From positions 95,011,705 through 95,075,704 of the forward strand of contig NC_071398.1 in assembly GCF_022682495.2 (NCBI RefSeq): a DNA stretch of 64,000 nt. The letters are read 5' to 3'. Made by a program: the position numbers and the translations under genes. Origin of the DNA: Desmodus rotundus. Its lineage: Eukaryota > Chordata > Mammalia > Chiroptera > Phyllostomidae. Numbering within the stretch: position 1 is the stretch's first letter; the number at the start of each line of letters is the position of its first letter. A model generated the notes under the pieces. The model saw only the letters and a list, made by a program, of their open reading frames with translations, was not told the origin of the DNA and did no database searches. Shown one piece after another: positions 33,450-43,829 of the stretch.

Positions 33450-33765
33450 GTCTTGAAGGTAACAGAGAGTACAGCACAGAAGGTCTTCTTTGAAAGGGGG
33501 AAGCAGAATCCCACAAACTTCCTTTTGCTAAAAGTTGCAGAAGGTGGAGGGTTTGTTCCGTGTGCACAGGGTGATTATAATGTAATAAGACTGCTATTCT
33601 TGTGTGGCTCATTAACCAGCCTTAAAGATAATTCTGAGAGAAGTTCAAAGGATATTCTGAGCTGCTGGAGAACCAGGGAAGGCCTTACTTTGAATGACAG
33701 TCCTCCCTTGGATCTCGGTGGAGTTAATTACATTTCATATGCAGATAGAGTCCCCCCTTCCCCCC
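33450..33765. other. Candidate conserved non-coding element
   Basis: A repeat-free AT-rich stretch holding 'gtgattataatgtaataaga', 'gtggctcattaaccagcctt', 'aaagataattctgagagaag' and 'ggagttaattacatttcata'. These words include GATA-like and TAATTA-like cores. A 153-codon frame at 33453-33914 crosses it without a recognisable domain. Enhancer-like identity is inferred from composition. Confidence 0.3.
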
Positions 33766-34484
33766 CAGGTGTAGTGTTGGGCTTCCTCCATTCCTTCAGA
33801 TGGCCTTTCGGAGCTATAGCTCCGTGCCAGGGCTGCTGGGCAGACAGAAAAGGCAGGCCTGGCTCTCCCGCCCCTGCTCTCTTCGGAGAGAGGTTAGACG
33901 GTGCTCTTCAGTGACATGGCATTTAACTGACAGCACAAGACAGAATTGTCGAAGTAATCAGCCACACCTCACAGGAGAGCATCAGGCTCTCCTGTGTCAG
34001 CTGCCAGGGCTGCCTCCCAGAGGCTGCTCCCCTGAATCAGTGTCTAAGAGCCAGGTGGGAGGGGTTCTTGAGGTGGACTCTGCAGGTGAAGAACTGGATG
34101 GTGGGTCCCTCTCTCCAGCTTTCCTCTCCTTTCCTTAGGCTGTTGGGACCTCAGCATCTTTTATGGGATCTCTGATGTGTCTGAGTTGCCGTGGGGACCA
34201 GTATCCTCCCTAAATACTAAAGCTGTCTCATGGGACGAGGGGGAGGGAAAGGCACAGAATGATAAGAGGCAGGGCCCACAGGGGGACGAGGATACACATT
34301 GGGCGTTCCCAGGAGAGAGGACTCTGGAGAGAAGAGGGCTCAGGGTGCTGTTGGCAAGAAGGCAGCCCGAATGGTGTTTCTCCCAACCCTCGCCGCTGTA
34401 ATTCCAGGAAGACCCGCGCCGTGGGCTCTCTGTCCCCTGCCCCATGTCCTCTGTCATTTTACCCAGCACCAACCAAAACTCTGT

Positions 34485-34785
34485 TTCTACTTCCTCAAAA
34501 CCCTCCAGGGGTGTCACTGTGCAAAGTTCTGACCTTGACAAACCCAAACCACCTTGCCCACTCTTCCTACCCCCTGTCTCCTCTGCCACCATAGTGCACC
34601 TGCCAGGGCCCCAATGCACCCTGTGTTTCCCGGCTCCGGCCTCCCCTCTGCCTGGAGGCCTTTCTCACCTGCCGTCCTTCAAGCCCCCTAAAGCTCACCT
34701 GCCACACGCAGTAAGCTTTCCTCTCTGTCTCTGGTTCCTCATCATTCCCACACGCGGTGGCCCTCTGGCCGTGCTCACGTAAAGC
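34485..34785 (+). repeat. L2 LINE 3' region, sense
   Basis: 'cctctgcctggaggcctttc', 'ctgccgtccttcaagccccc' and 'aagctttcctctctgtctct' match the sense L2 segment, whose usual form is 'ccctctgcctggaacgctc...ccttcaagtctttgctcaa...gaggccttccctgacc'. The terminal poly-repeat end is missing. Confidence 0.65.
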
Positions 34786-35204
34786 CTGTGCTGTCTCACG
34801 CTGGTTGTGTGTGGGAAATCTGGGAGGGAGGGCGGGCGGGCAGGAAGAAGGAAAGGAGGAAGGGAGACAGGGAAGGCTCTCCTCGTCCTTTAGCTCTGAA
34901 GAAACAGGACTGGTGCTGGGAGGTGATGAAAGGCCCCGAGTCCATTTTGTTTGCTTAGTTGAGAGAGTTGTATGGATAAAGCTCTGAGGCAGGGCAGGGT
35001 GCTTCCTGCTGTGAGAAGGCAGAGAGCCCCTGCATGGGGTGAGCTGAGCCAGGGCCTCTGATGACAGCGGGGTCCCTGGCAGGAAGGGGGGGCGGGGGGC
35101 TTCTGCTCAGAAAGACCCACACTCTCTGGGGGTGGGCACAGTCCTACCACTTGGCTCAAGCCTCAGAGCCCTCAGAAGTCCTCCTTCCCCTCAGCCAGCC
35201 ACAG

Positions 35205-35350
35205 GAGGACACGCTAATTGCCATGCTGGCTGTCATTTAAATTCCTCTCAATGGCAAGCGCAGAAAAGGTGACAAAATCCCTACAGCACGTTGGTTTGTT
35301 TTCATTCCAGTTTAACTCCAGGGATTCCTCATTAAGCCGCATCACCGTTG
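35205..35350. other. Candidate conserved non-coding element
   Basis: A compact repeat-free stretch with 'gctaattgccatgctggctg', 'tcatttaaattcctctcaat', 'ttggtttgttttcattccag' and 'gattcctcattaagccgcat'. The even composition between GC-rich flanks suggests constraint, but this was not tested. Confidence 0.3.
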
Positions 35351-35920
35351 CCTCCAGGGGCCAGAGCCGGAGCAGGAGGCAGCGAGCCTGGCGCTGCACC
35401 CAGGGTCTCCCTCTGCACTCCCAAGAGGTCACCCACAGGGACCTGGCATCTCTTCCTCCCCTCTGCTCATCGGGGCATCTGTCTAGGTAACACTGACGCT
35501 CTGCCTGCCTGAGTCACTTTCATGCTCTCTTCACTGGGCTCTTTACATTGCTTGTATTTTCTGCCTGTCCTGCTCTATGGCCTCTTTCCATCCACAGCGT
35601 CTGTCTGTTCGTGGTCTGGTCTGTCTATATTCCCCTGCAGTGTTGTGGCTCTCTTCCCACTTAATCTCTTTTATCATCTCACTTACCTTCTCCACCTCTT
35701 GCTATTATCCAGATACCTATCTATTAAATGCCCCTCAGTCCTCCCCTCTGTCTCAGCTTTCACTGTGATCCTCTCCAGGTTCCATGGCTACCTACATGCC
35801 CGCTTCCCTTTGCCCCCACGTCCTGCACTTGACAAGTGAGCCAATTAAACTGCCCTAGGAGGGTGGGGCTTGCCCAGCCAGGCACCCAGGACCACGCCCC
35901 ACGAGTCCTCCCCTTCTGCT
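35351..35920. other. Unannotated pyrimidine-rich stretch
   Basis: C/T-rich plus strand between 35515 and 35830, giving hydrophobic-looking but meaningless frames (for example 105 codons at 35522-35839). It may hide a very old L2 segment. Nothing firm. Confidence 0.35.
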
Positions 35921-35924
35921 AATA

Positions 35925-36085
35925 ACCAGAGCTAACGCATATTCAGCACCCACCTTGTGTCGTGCCCTGAGCTAGGTCTTCATTTCCTGCTTCCTACAAC
36001 TTTTTGAGGCGATTTCCCCGACGTTAAGGAGGAAGCCTGGGTTTCAGGAGGTGGAGTAACTCGCTCAAGGTCACACACTTCCCAT
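35925..36085 (-). repeat. MIR SINE, antisense
   Basis: 'ccagagctaacgcatattca', 'gcacccaccttgtgtcgtgc' and 'aactcgctcaaggtcacaca' keep the antisense MIR order, with a damaged middle. Confidence 0.7.
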
Positions 36086-37155
36086 GTGCAATATTGACAA
36101 CTGGCTCTTAGCTATCTGCATGGGCAGCAGCGTGGATAATCTCCCCCTGCAGAAAGTGCGGACCTCATTTCTAACAGGCTCCGAATATTGCATCCAGGAA
36201 GCGGGCTCTCCTCCCGCTGCTGCTGCGCTGTGGCTGCTAGTCAGTACAGTGCAGGAGAGGCCAGTGTAGGCGATGGTGTTCTACCATAGCGTCTCCACGG
36301 AAATGGTAATGCACCCAGACAGTAGTGTCGCTGGGGCGGGGAGAGCCGGCATGATGGCTGCTGGCCTCGTCCCCAGTCTGCCCTCGTCCCCAGTCCCTCA
36401 CCCCAGCCCTGTAAGGCGTGTCTGTCCCCTGGGCACCACGCCGACCCAGGCTTGTGGGGGGTGCTGAATGATGCCTGGTGAAAACCAAAGGTCAGTTATC
36501 CAGGATTCTAGGGTAGCCGCCGACAGGTGATGGAGGGTAATTGAGTGGCCGCGGGGATTTTGGCCACGGGAGAGCCCTGAAGGGACCTACCATGGGATAG
36601 CTGGAGAGAAGTGAATCCTCAAGCCTCTTGGTTAAGGGGAAAAAATGAGTCTACTCCCAGACCTGTGAACTCCTGAAACAGGAATCCCGAAGTCAGAGAA
36701 AAGCAGCAATAAAACAGAACCCCAGGCAAACTGCAGGGGGAGTTCTTGAACTCCTGAAGGCAGCGGCCTCAAATTCTTCCCTGGGGTCCCTCGTGCTCTA
36801 GAGTTGAGTGCAAGGCACCCCCTCCTCCTGTCCCCTGAGCCCACCTCTTATGCAACCATCTCCATAGATTCCTTATCCCTGTCCGATTAGCATGACACAA
36901 GGCCCCCGGTCATACCACATCTAGAGAAGTGAACTGGGGCCTCAGGGGGCTTGCTTGAGAAAGGAGGGACGTCTTTCTTTGCCTGGTGTCGAAGGCTTTT
37001 CTACTTGTCCTTAAGGATTTCACAGAGCCTGGTGGTGAAAAAACACATGAGCCTCAATGACTACATCCGAGCAGAGAGGCGACGAGCACTGAAATCAAGG
37101 GGATTGCTGTGAACTGGGAGCGCAGGGGAGAGGGGACGTCTGGTATGGAGGACCG
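36086..37155. other. Unannotated stretch, no gene seen
   Basis: No gene or nameable repeat between the MIR at 36 kb and the repeat-like segment at 37.1 kb. Confidence 0.4.
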
Positions 37156-37159
37156 AGAA

Positions 37160-37440
37160 AGGCTTCAGGAAAGGGTAGCATTTAAGCTGGGTCTTGAAAA
37201 ATAGGATTTACGCAGACGTTCCAAGGGGAAAGATCATTGGCAAAGGCAGAGAAGTTCCTGGAGTATTTCCAAGCCTGGGGAGAAGGGATGGGGTGGCGAT
37301 GGAGGTGGAGAAAAATGATGCTTTTCTGTGAGTATCTCACTTCACTAACTATGAATCCGTGGAGGCGGCACACGTTTCTGTAGCTGCTGTGTCTAGCACG
37401 GTCATGGCTGGTGCTTACGGAATGCTTCCAGTCATCGGTG
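37160..37440. repeat. Old repeat pieces (unclassified, then L2-like)
   Basis: 'gcatttaagctgggtcttga' and 'aaggggaaagatcattggca' at 37180-37240 recall a common ancient mammalian repeat of uncertain class. 'tagctgctgtgtctagcacg' and 'gtgcttacggaatgcttcca' at 37380-37430 resemble the sense L2 3' end. Confidence 0.4.
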
Positions 37441-38135
37441 GTGTAATGACCATGGCAATGGCGTGTGTAATGGTGATGCTGATGCTGCTCACTGGGACTC
37501 AAGCTGCCGTCACCATAAGGCTGAGGGCCAGGGGCCAGAGCCTGGGAAAACTGAGTGAATTTCTGACTGTACTTCCTCCTCTTGCTTTTTCCAAGCCCTG
37601 CTCATCTGACTTTGCATCTTTTCCAGGAAGAGCAGTTGGGGTGTTGCCAAACTGACTGGGATCCCCTGCCCAGGGTGATAGACCCTGTCACCGAAAAGTA
37701 ATTTCCTTTGCAACTTCCGTCCAGGGACATCCCGCTGCTGACCACGGCAGGCTGGGCCAGGCTGTGCTGGTGAGGCCGTCCTGCCGCCACCATGCCGGGG
37801 CAAGAGGAAAATGCTCAGCATTTTATCTCATGTAAATCAGACTTTATTTGCTCTGGTGACAGGTTATTACCTTCTGCAGGAAATGAGGGGAAAAAACAGC
37901 TGCTGGCTGGAGACATGGCTCCCCAAGTGAGGATGTGTCCAAGAGCATCCCAGAGCCTCGCCCCATCCTTCTCCTGCCCCCGCGGCTCCCGCCCACTTCT
38001 CTGCCAGCACTGGCGGTCTCCTGAGTGGGTCCACTTTGTAGCACTGTCCCCATAGCTAAGCATCTGTTTACACCAACTGCCCCTCGAGCATGTGTCACAC
38101 AGCCTCCCGAACAGAGTGGGTGGGCCCTCTCCCCC
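37441..38135. other. Unannotated stretch, no gene seen
   Basis: No gene. Overlapping frames on both strands (141 codons at 37815-38240 minus, 103 codons at 37510-37821 minus) show no domain. Confidence 0.4.
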
Positions 38136-38139
38136 CCAC

Positions 38140-38545
38140 CCCCAGAATGTTCCATATGCTTCTGTCCACCTCGCTGAACTCAATCCATCCTCCATGGCCC
38201 AACTCAAGACCAAAATTCCCAGGAAGTCTTCCTTCTCCACCCATCTGTGGCGCTCTCTCTCTTTCCTTTCAGTTGGTTTGTCCTTACCTCTGGCCTACAT
38301 ACAGCCTCGGCTGTCCGGACTGATGTCTACCAGCAGCCAGTACGTTTATGGAGACCCTATGTGCTTAAAGTGGCGGTTGGCTCCCGCTGTGGAATCTACC
38401 GTGTGTGGGTGGGTGCACACGTGCCTAGGCCACAGTCTGCCCTCAGCCCGCTCACAGCCTGCTTAGGGGGCTAAGTTAGGCACATGAAGAAAAAGCCAAC
38501 CATCACTCTTAAGTCCATAATAGATGCTCAGTAAATGTGCTAGGT
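38140..38545 (+). repeat. L2-like LINE 3' region, sense
   Basis: 'atggcccaactcaagaccaa', 'aattcccaggaagtcttcct' and, further on, 'taatagatgctcagtaaatg' fit the sense L2 3' layout, with a poorly matching middle. Confidence 0.45.
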
Positions 38546-38554
38546 GAGGATAAG

Positions 38555-38875
38555 AATGTATTAGTCAGGATAGGCTAGGTTATGCTAAAGCAAGAAATGA
38601 CTCCCGAATTTATTTCTTGTTCGTGCTGCCTGTCCGTTGTGGTCAGCTAGCAGACTCTGCTCACTGCAGTCATTCAGTGGCCGCCTGCCTGAACGCTACA
38701 TGGGAGGAACTCACGTTGGCAAGGCAATAGAGCTCTCTCCTGGAAGTGACACAAATCATCTCCAGTCACAAGTCACGTGGCTCCACCAACCATAAGGGGG
38801 CCAGAAGGTGCAATCCTACCATGTGTCCAGAAAGCAGAGGGCTAGAAATACTCGGTGAATCCGACCAATAGCTTG
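38555..38875 (-). repeat. Ancient interspersed repeat, class uncertain
   Basis: 'gtattagtcaggataggcta', 'ggttatgctaaagcaagaaa', 'ctctcctggaagtgacacaa' and 'gggggccagaaggtgcaatc', then 'cctaccatgtgtccagaaag', are landmarks of a repeat seen widely in mammals. It is most likely an LTR-type or DNA-type element. I recognise the sequence but not the family name. Confidence 0.55.
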
Positions 38876-38884
38876 TTACTAAAT

Positions 38885-38970
38885 TTCGTGAGGCACGAGC
38901 TATGTCTGTTTTGTCCACTGCTGAATCCCTAACGCCTGGCACACAGAGACTCAATAATTACTCAGGCTGA
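38885..38970 (+). repeat. L2 LINE 3' terminus, sense
   Basis: 'tgtctgttttgtccactgct', 'gaatccctaacgcctggcac' and 'acacagagactcaataatta' match the last bases of sense L2. It directly follows the unclassified repeat. Confidence 0.75.
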
Positions 38971-38974
38971 TGGC

Positions 38975-41325
38975 CAGTGCTGGGTCTGACCCTCTGTCTC
39001 AGTGCAGAGCTGAGCTGTGTGCTTCGTTGGCCTGGAATCGCCTTCCGTGCCTCTGTAGGCCACAAGCCCTTGGGGCAAGGCGGCCGCGCCTTCGCTGCTT
39101 GTGAGCCCTTACACACAAGGGCAGTGTGGCTTAGGCGACGTGCCCTCTGCACCACAGGAGAGGCAGGAGAGGAGGGGCTCCCTTATCTGTTGACACTGTT
39201 CTTTATGATTTGGAAAGCAGACACTTCTTGAAAAATATGTATATGTATGACGGTGTGTGAGTGTGCATGCGTGCGACAGCTAACACTGGAAGGGGGAAGG
39301 CAGACGGTAGCTCTGTATTTTCTCTCTCATATCTCCCGCTAGTTGTTCATCAGCGTCGTGTTCGATGCAGTCCTTGGTGGGGGGAGAAGACCCTGAGAGA
39401 TGGGGGAGGGGTGGCCCCTCCTTGGGCAGCTTTGTCTGTTTCCCTACTGTGGTGCTTCATACTCTCATCTTTTCTTCCCCTCGGTCCTTTCTCCTCTCCT
39501 CTCTTCTCCCTCTTTTATCTCCGCACTGGTTGCCTTATCCCTTCCTCCAAGGTCACAATGCCAGGTGGAGAAGAGGATGGGGAGAAGACAGGGCCTGAGT
39601 CAGGAGTGTGGAAACGGGCCTGGGGGCTGGCTCCAGATTGGCCAGCATTTGAGGCCACGGTCATGGCTTGAGTGTCCTTGTCATGGTCACAGTGTTAGAT
39701 ACACCTGCTCAGGTTTGGGAGCCCTGGTAGAGGAAGTTGGGAGCAGAAACCACTTGAGGTCCTCTCCTCACACCACCGCCCCTCGTGTCAGGATCGATCC
39801 CACAGCTCATGTCCAGGGACAGGCCCCTCAGCTGCCTATCCCACAGCCAGGGAAGCGGGGGAAGGCAGGCTCTTCCGCTGATCTTGCCGCAGCCTGCCTG
39901 GGCTTTTACAGCGTCATTGATTAAGAGCTGCCACTCAGAGAAGGCAGAGCCAGCCCAGCATCTCTGCTGCCTCCACAGCCTCCATCACTGGAGGGCTGCC
40001 AGGCTTACCATCTGTACCCCATGGGTAGGGGTATGTGTTGCCAGTTTCTGCATCAGCCCCCTCCCCAGGCCCCCGCCCCCCGCCTGGGCTGGGGACCTGC
40101 CAGGGCCCCAGACTGCATCGTTCAATTGGAGAAGCTTTGCCAGGTTTGTGGCTGGTAATTTATGACCTTCTTTAGCAACATCTATCACGCTGTACAGTCG
40201 TTAATCCCAGAGTCTTTGCCCACTTTGCAGAAAATAGCTTGCAATTCCTTACAGTGTAGCATTGGCTGACTCACCTGTAGGGCTGTCAGGCTGGGTGGGA
40301 GTGACAGGCTGCTCTCTCCATACTTCTTTCTGTCCTACTTAGCTTTGGTGAGCCAGGCCTTCTCCTTCTAGAAATGGCAGCGGGGACCTTCATTGCCAGC
40401 GACTGTCCTGCTCTCTCCTGCTACCGCTGAGGTGACAGCTCTACCCTCTGTGCCTCCTGGGACAGCTGTGGGGGGCCGTGGGACAGTGGGCTCACAGCTC
40501 CAGCAAGGGCAGAGCCTTCCAGTGCTGTGAAAGGCAGAGCAGGTCCAGCCCACACAAACCCCTCCCTTCTCATTCAGTGCTGGAGGGGGTGGGGTGGCCT
40601 GAGGGTGCACATTCCCACTCAAACAAGTCCATGCTGTGCGGAATACTTCTGTGCTCAACCCTGGCTTAGGCACCCTAATCAGGGGGTTGGTCTGGACCTC
40701 TGAAAACTTCCAGGAAGGCAGACAAAATGATACATAAATAATATGTAAATGCATTTGACTCCTGGATGAATCACACTGTATTTTGTAGCCAACTCTTTTA
40801 ACTTGAGCTATTCCAGCATTAAAATTAAGTCTCCTTCTCTCAAGGCATATGTCTGAACGAGGCGGTAGCTTGGGAAATTCTAAATCGTGGAGAGGAAGCT
40901 TGACAAGATTTGGATTGTGATCATATGGTACCTAGAGTATATGTGAATGAATTAAAAAAAATTTTTTTTTAATCCTGGAGAAAGATGGAGTGAGTCCTAT
41001 TGCAAGGGAAAACACCAAAATGATAAAAAGGTTAAATTCAGTTATTGGGACCTGTGTGTGTGTGTGTAATTTATTATATACTGTATGTACATATAATACA
41101 TATGTGTCATAAATTGTCCCAATTTATTGTTTTCCCCAAATGTATTATTTTCCTGTGTTTTCTACATCTCCTACGATAAACATGCCTTTTCACACTGGGA
41201 GTGAACCCGCACACCACCAATGAACGGCAGTGCGTGTTGTGCTTGCTGGGTTGACTGATGGGACGGACGCCCAAGGGGTCCGACCCTCCCCTGCACGCTC
41301 CGAGGACCAGGGGGATATCAAGAGG
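38975..41325. other. Unannotated; AT-rich pocket at 40730-41000
   Basis: No gene recognised. The 174-codon plus frame at 39400-39924 has no domain. An AT-rich, repeat-free pocket at 40730-40950 has words like 'taaatgcatttgactcctgg' and 'ttttaacttgagctattcca' and could be regulatory. A7/T9 runs sit at about 40954-40970. Confidence 0.35.
41053..41067 (+). repeat. (TG)7 microsatellite
   Basis: Seven TG units and one extra T, followed by AT-rich 'aatttattatatactgtatg'. Confidence 0.9.
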
Positions 41326-41329
41326 CAGG

Positions 41330-41555
41330 CTATCTGTCCATTTCTTCTCCTTGGCCCGTTCTCTCCTCAAGTACCCGAACCTCTCTGGTGTCGTATTCGA
41401 CCTTCTGACTGTAAATACAGGAAGAAAGTCTCTACTGCTGAGGAACCGGAAGCCTCCCCAGGGCAGATGTTGTATTCTCGGTGGCATCCCCCGCGCTCGG
41501 CTCCGGCTGCCCCAGAAACATCTGTCGAACAGATGAATGAGTGAATAAAGTGACC
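41330..41555 (+). repeat. L2 LINE 3' end, sense
   Basis: 'agggcagatgttgtattctc', 'ggtggcatcccccgcgctcg' and 'cgaacagatgaatgagtgaa' fit the sense L2 3' terminus, including its GAATGA-type end at 41533-41545. Confidence 0.6.
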
Positions 41556-42585
41556 GTGGCTGCTTTTCAATTCGAACAAGACAACAGAGGAAGTAAGTTC
41601 AGGCTGACGGCACTTTGCTGTCCCTGCTGTGAACTTCATCGGTGTCAGTGCCGTGGGTCCGGGCACGTGGCACTTGTTCTTGTCCAGGCTGGGTGTGGGC
41701 GGGAAGGGCATGTCTGCATTAGGACCACCGGCACAGTCAGGTCCCCCCGTCAGTACGTGGCTCACCTTAGGGCATGTGTTTGCTTGTTTGTCACAGTCGT
41801 CACTCTTCAGTGGAAGGCGAGTGTGTCCCATTGGCTTTAGAGCTGACGTGCTGCTGTCTCTGGGGCCCCTGGTGCTGCGCCAGGGCGTCTCTGATGGTTC
41901 ATCCGTACTCGCTGATCCCTTTGTAACGTGGCCTCTGTGGACACGTGACTGGAGTGGTGCTGACGCTAGACTCCCTGACGCCAGGGTGGGGAGGGGTCTT
42001 CAAGAGTCTTCGCAGCCCAGTCCTCTCGGGTATAGTCAGCCGGAACATAGAGCAAGGTCATCAAACGCATGTGCACGCACACATGCTCTAAACAGTAAGG
42101 AAAGCAGCTCCCTCCTTCAGCCGCCTCCCCCTCCGACCCCAGCTGCAGGCAGTCGGCCCTTTAATCAGAGTTGGTTGGGTGAGAGGGATGGGAAAACTGT
42201 GCAAGCAGCCCTACCCTCAGCCTGAAAGCTGAGGTGAGTTTGAAAGGTTTATCCTGGGCCTCAGGGGACATTCACAAAGATCACACATCAGCAGTTCGGT
42301 CGTCTCCCACCGAAGGGTCAGCGATGAAAGACACTGAGTCGAAGGGCCAGTAGAGTGTGTGCGCACCGATCTATGCAAAACTTAGAAAAGGACTCCTAAG
42401 ACTCCTATTTTTCGTATTTGCAGCCTTTTTATCCACCACTGAGTGCAAGGCAGAGGTGTGTAGGATGCTTAAGGTCAGAGACGGCACCCTTGCCCTGGGC
42501 TAATCATATCGACTCAAACTTGTATCTTTTGTCTATGGCTAAGCTTCAAGGGCGGGCTGGCCAACGGCACACAGATGATGAGAGG
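41556..42585. other. Unannotated stretch, no gene seen
   Basis: No gene or firm repeat. The 198-codon plus frame at 41629-42225 is long but compositionally random, with no domain. Confidence 0.4.
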
Positions 42586-42589
42586 AAGC

Positions 42590-42795
42590 TACAGACTTAA
42601 TAACCCAGTGACCTTGGGAAACCACTTAACCTTCCAGCGCCGTATTGTCCGTCTCCTATAAACCTACCCGCCTAACAAGAATTCAGTGAGTCAGTGTTTG
42701 CGAGAGTGTTTTGTAAACTCTGAAGTTCTTCACAAATGCAACACTTGATTAGAGTAAGTGCATAATAAGTACTTGTTGAATGACAATAAATGGAG
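42590..42795 (+). repeat. MIR SINE followed by L2-like tail
   Basis: 'acccagtgaccttgggaaac', 'cacttaaccttccagcgccg' and 'attgtccgtctcctataaac' are sense MIR. 'gtgcataataagtacttgtt' with 'gaatgacaataaatgg' gives a tail shared by MIR and L2. Confidence 0.7.
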
Positions 42796-43480
42796 CTTGG
42801 TCATAGTGCGCTATTAATTTTGATGACACATTGGTATCGCCAGCAAGCATTTTATTGATCGAGGACAATTCTATGAGTAGCGGTCAAAACGAAACTGCAA
42901 AAACCACAGATTTCGTCACTGAGTGATAGATGGCTTTGTACTAGTTTTTTGGGGTTTCATTTGTCTTTGTCTTGTCCCCATTTGTTTTGTAAGCTGCTTG
43001 GAAGTAGAGATCTTGTCATCTGCGCGGCTCGCCCGACATCAGCACAGGCACGCTCGTTGACCTCGGTGGATGTTTGGAGACCGAGCCTCGGGTGTCTCTT
43101 GAACACAGTCTGGGCTGCTCTGAGCAGGCACCTGCATGGGACAGCCATCGGCTGGTTGGGCCTCGGGGGTCAGGAGGAAGCAGAGTCGTGGAGGGCACTC
43201 TCGCAGACTTGCTTGCAGACCCTTCATTGCCTAGCATCGAATAAGAATAAAACGTGATGTCCACAGCAGATGAAATGTGCCACAACTTACTTCCCAGCCG
43301 TTTGGCGGATGTTTCACCATCTCCTGAGAGGGTTTCTAAGTGGCTGGCTCTGCTTTCTCCCCTCCCCCCTGTGAGAACTGGGCTTTCTCTCTTTCCTGGC
43401 CAGTGGAGGGCCCTTCCTTGGCAGTCCTTGGCTAGGAAGTAGAATAAAAACACTAAGACTGGGGGGGGGAAGGCTTTCAT
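42796..43480. other. Unannotated stretch, no gene seen
   Basis: No gene. The 154-codon minus frame at 43016-43480 has no domain. Nine G residues lie at 43461-43469 next to the L1 fragment. Confidence 0.4.
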
Positions 43481-43484
43481 TTAA

Positions 43485-43613
43485 GGGGTGGTAAATACAC
43501 AAAACAATAAGCAGGTGATGCATTACAGAACTGTACACCTGAACCATAATTTTATTAACCAATGTCACCCCAATAAATTCAACCCCATAAGGGCACCAGA
43601 TTAAAAAAAAAAA
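43485..43613 (+). mobile_element. L1 LINE 3' terminus with poly(A)
   Basis: 'gaactgtacacctgaaccat', 'attttattaaccaatgtcac' and 'cccaataaattcaacccc' form the 3' UTR end of a laurasiatherian or bat-type L1, ending in an 11-A tail at 43603-43613. Only about 130 bases are present, so it is a severely 5'-truncated insertion with no coding content. Confidence 0.75.
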
Positions 43614-43652
43614 TAGGGGAACAGCCAGGCAAAGGGACCTTTAAAGGAAATG

Positions 43653-43823
43653 TTTATTTAGTCCCACATCAACATGAAGGCGAGGTCTGCCTCCTCGAGG
43701 CTGCCCTGAGGAAAGTGAAATTGCTCTCCTTCCTCCATGATTCTCAAGTCCCCAAGGACGGTGTCGTCCTGAACTTCAGCCCCTGCACACGGCTCTTCTC
43801 TGCACTGTGCCTCGATGTGGAAG
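43653..43823 (-). CDS. Candidate terminal exon of an unknown gene (weak)
   Basis: On the minus strand, 'cctcattcctgttcacag' ends at 43824 and resembles a polypyrimidine tract with an AG splice acceptor. It is followed by one leftover base and 54 sense codons. The deduced tail is acidic (for example residues DDTVLGDLRIMEEGEQF). It stops with TAA at 43660-43658, and the last A of the stop begins a perfect AATAAA at 43658-43653. Acceptor, open frame, stop and poly(A) signal in the right order are unusual here. I do not recognise the protein. No matching upstream exon was found at higher coordinates, no clear GU-rich downstream element follows, and the frame stays open upstream of the acceptor to 44158. 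Chance or a non-coding transcript is at least as likely as a real gene. Confidence 0.2.
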
Positions 43824-43829
43824 CTGTGA

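Noticed and set aside
41629..42225. 198-codon plus-strand frame
   Set aside because: Random-looking composition, no domain, overlaps other frames.
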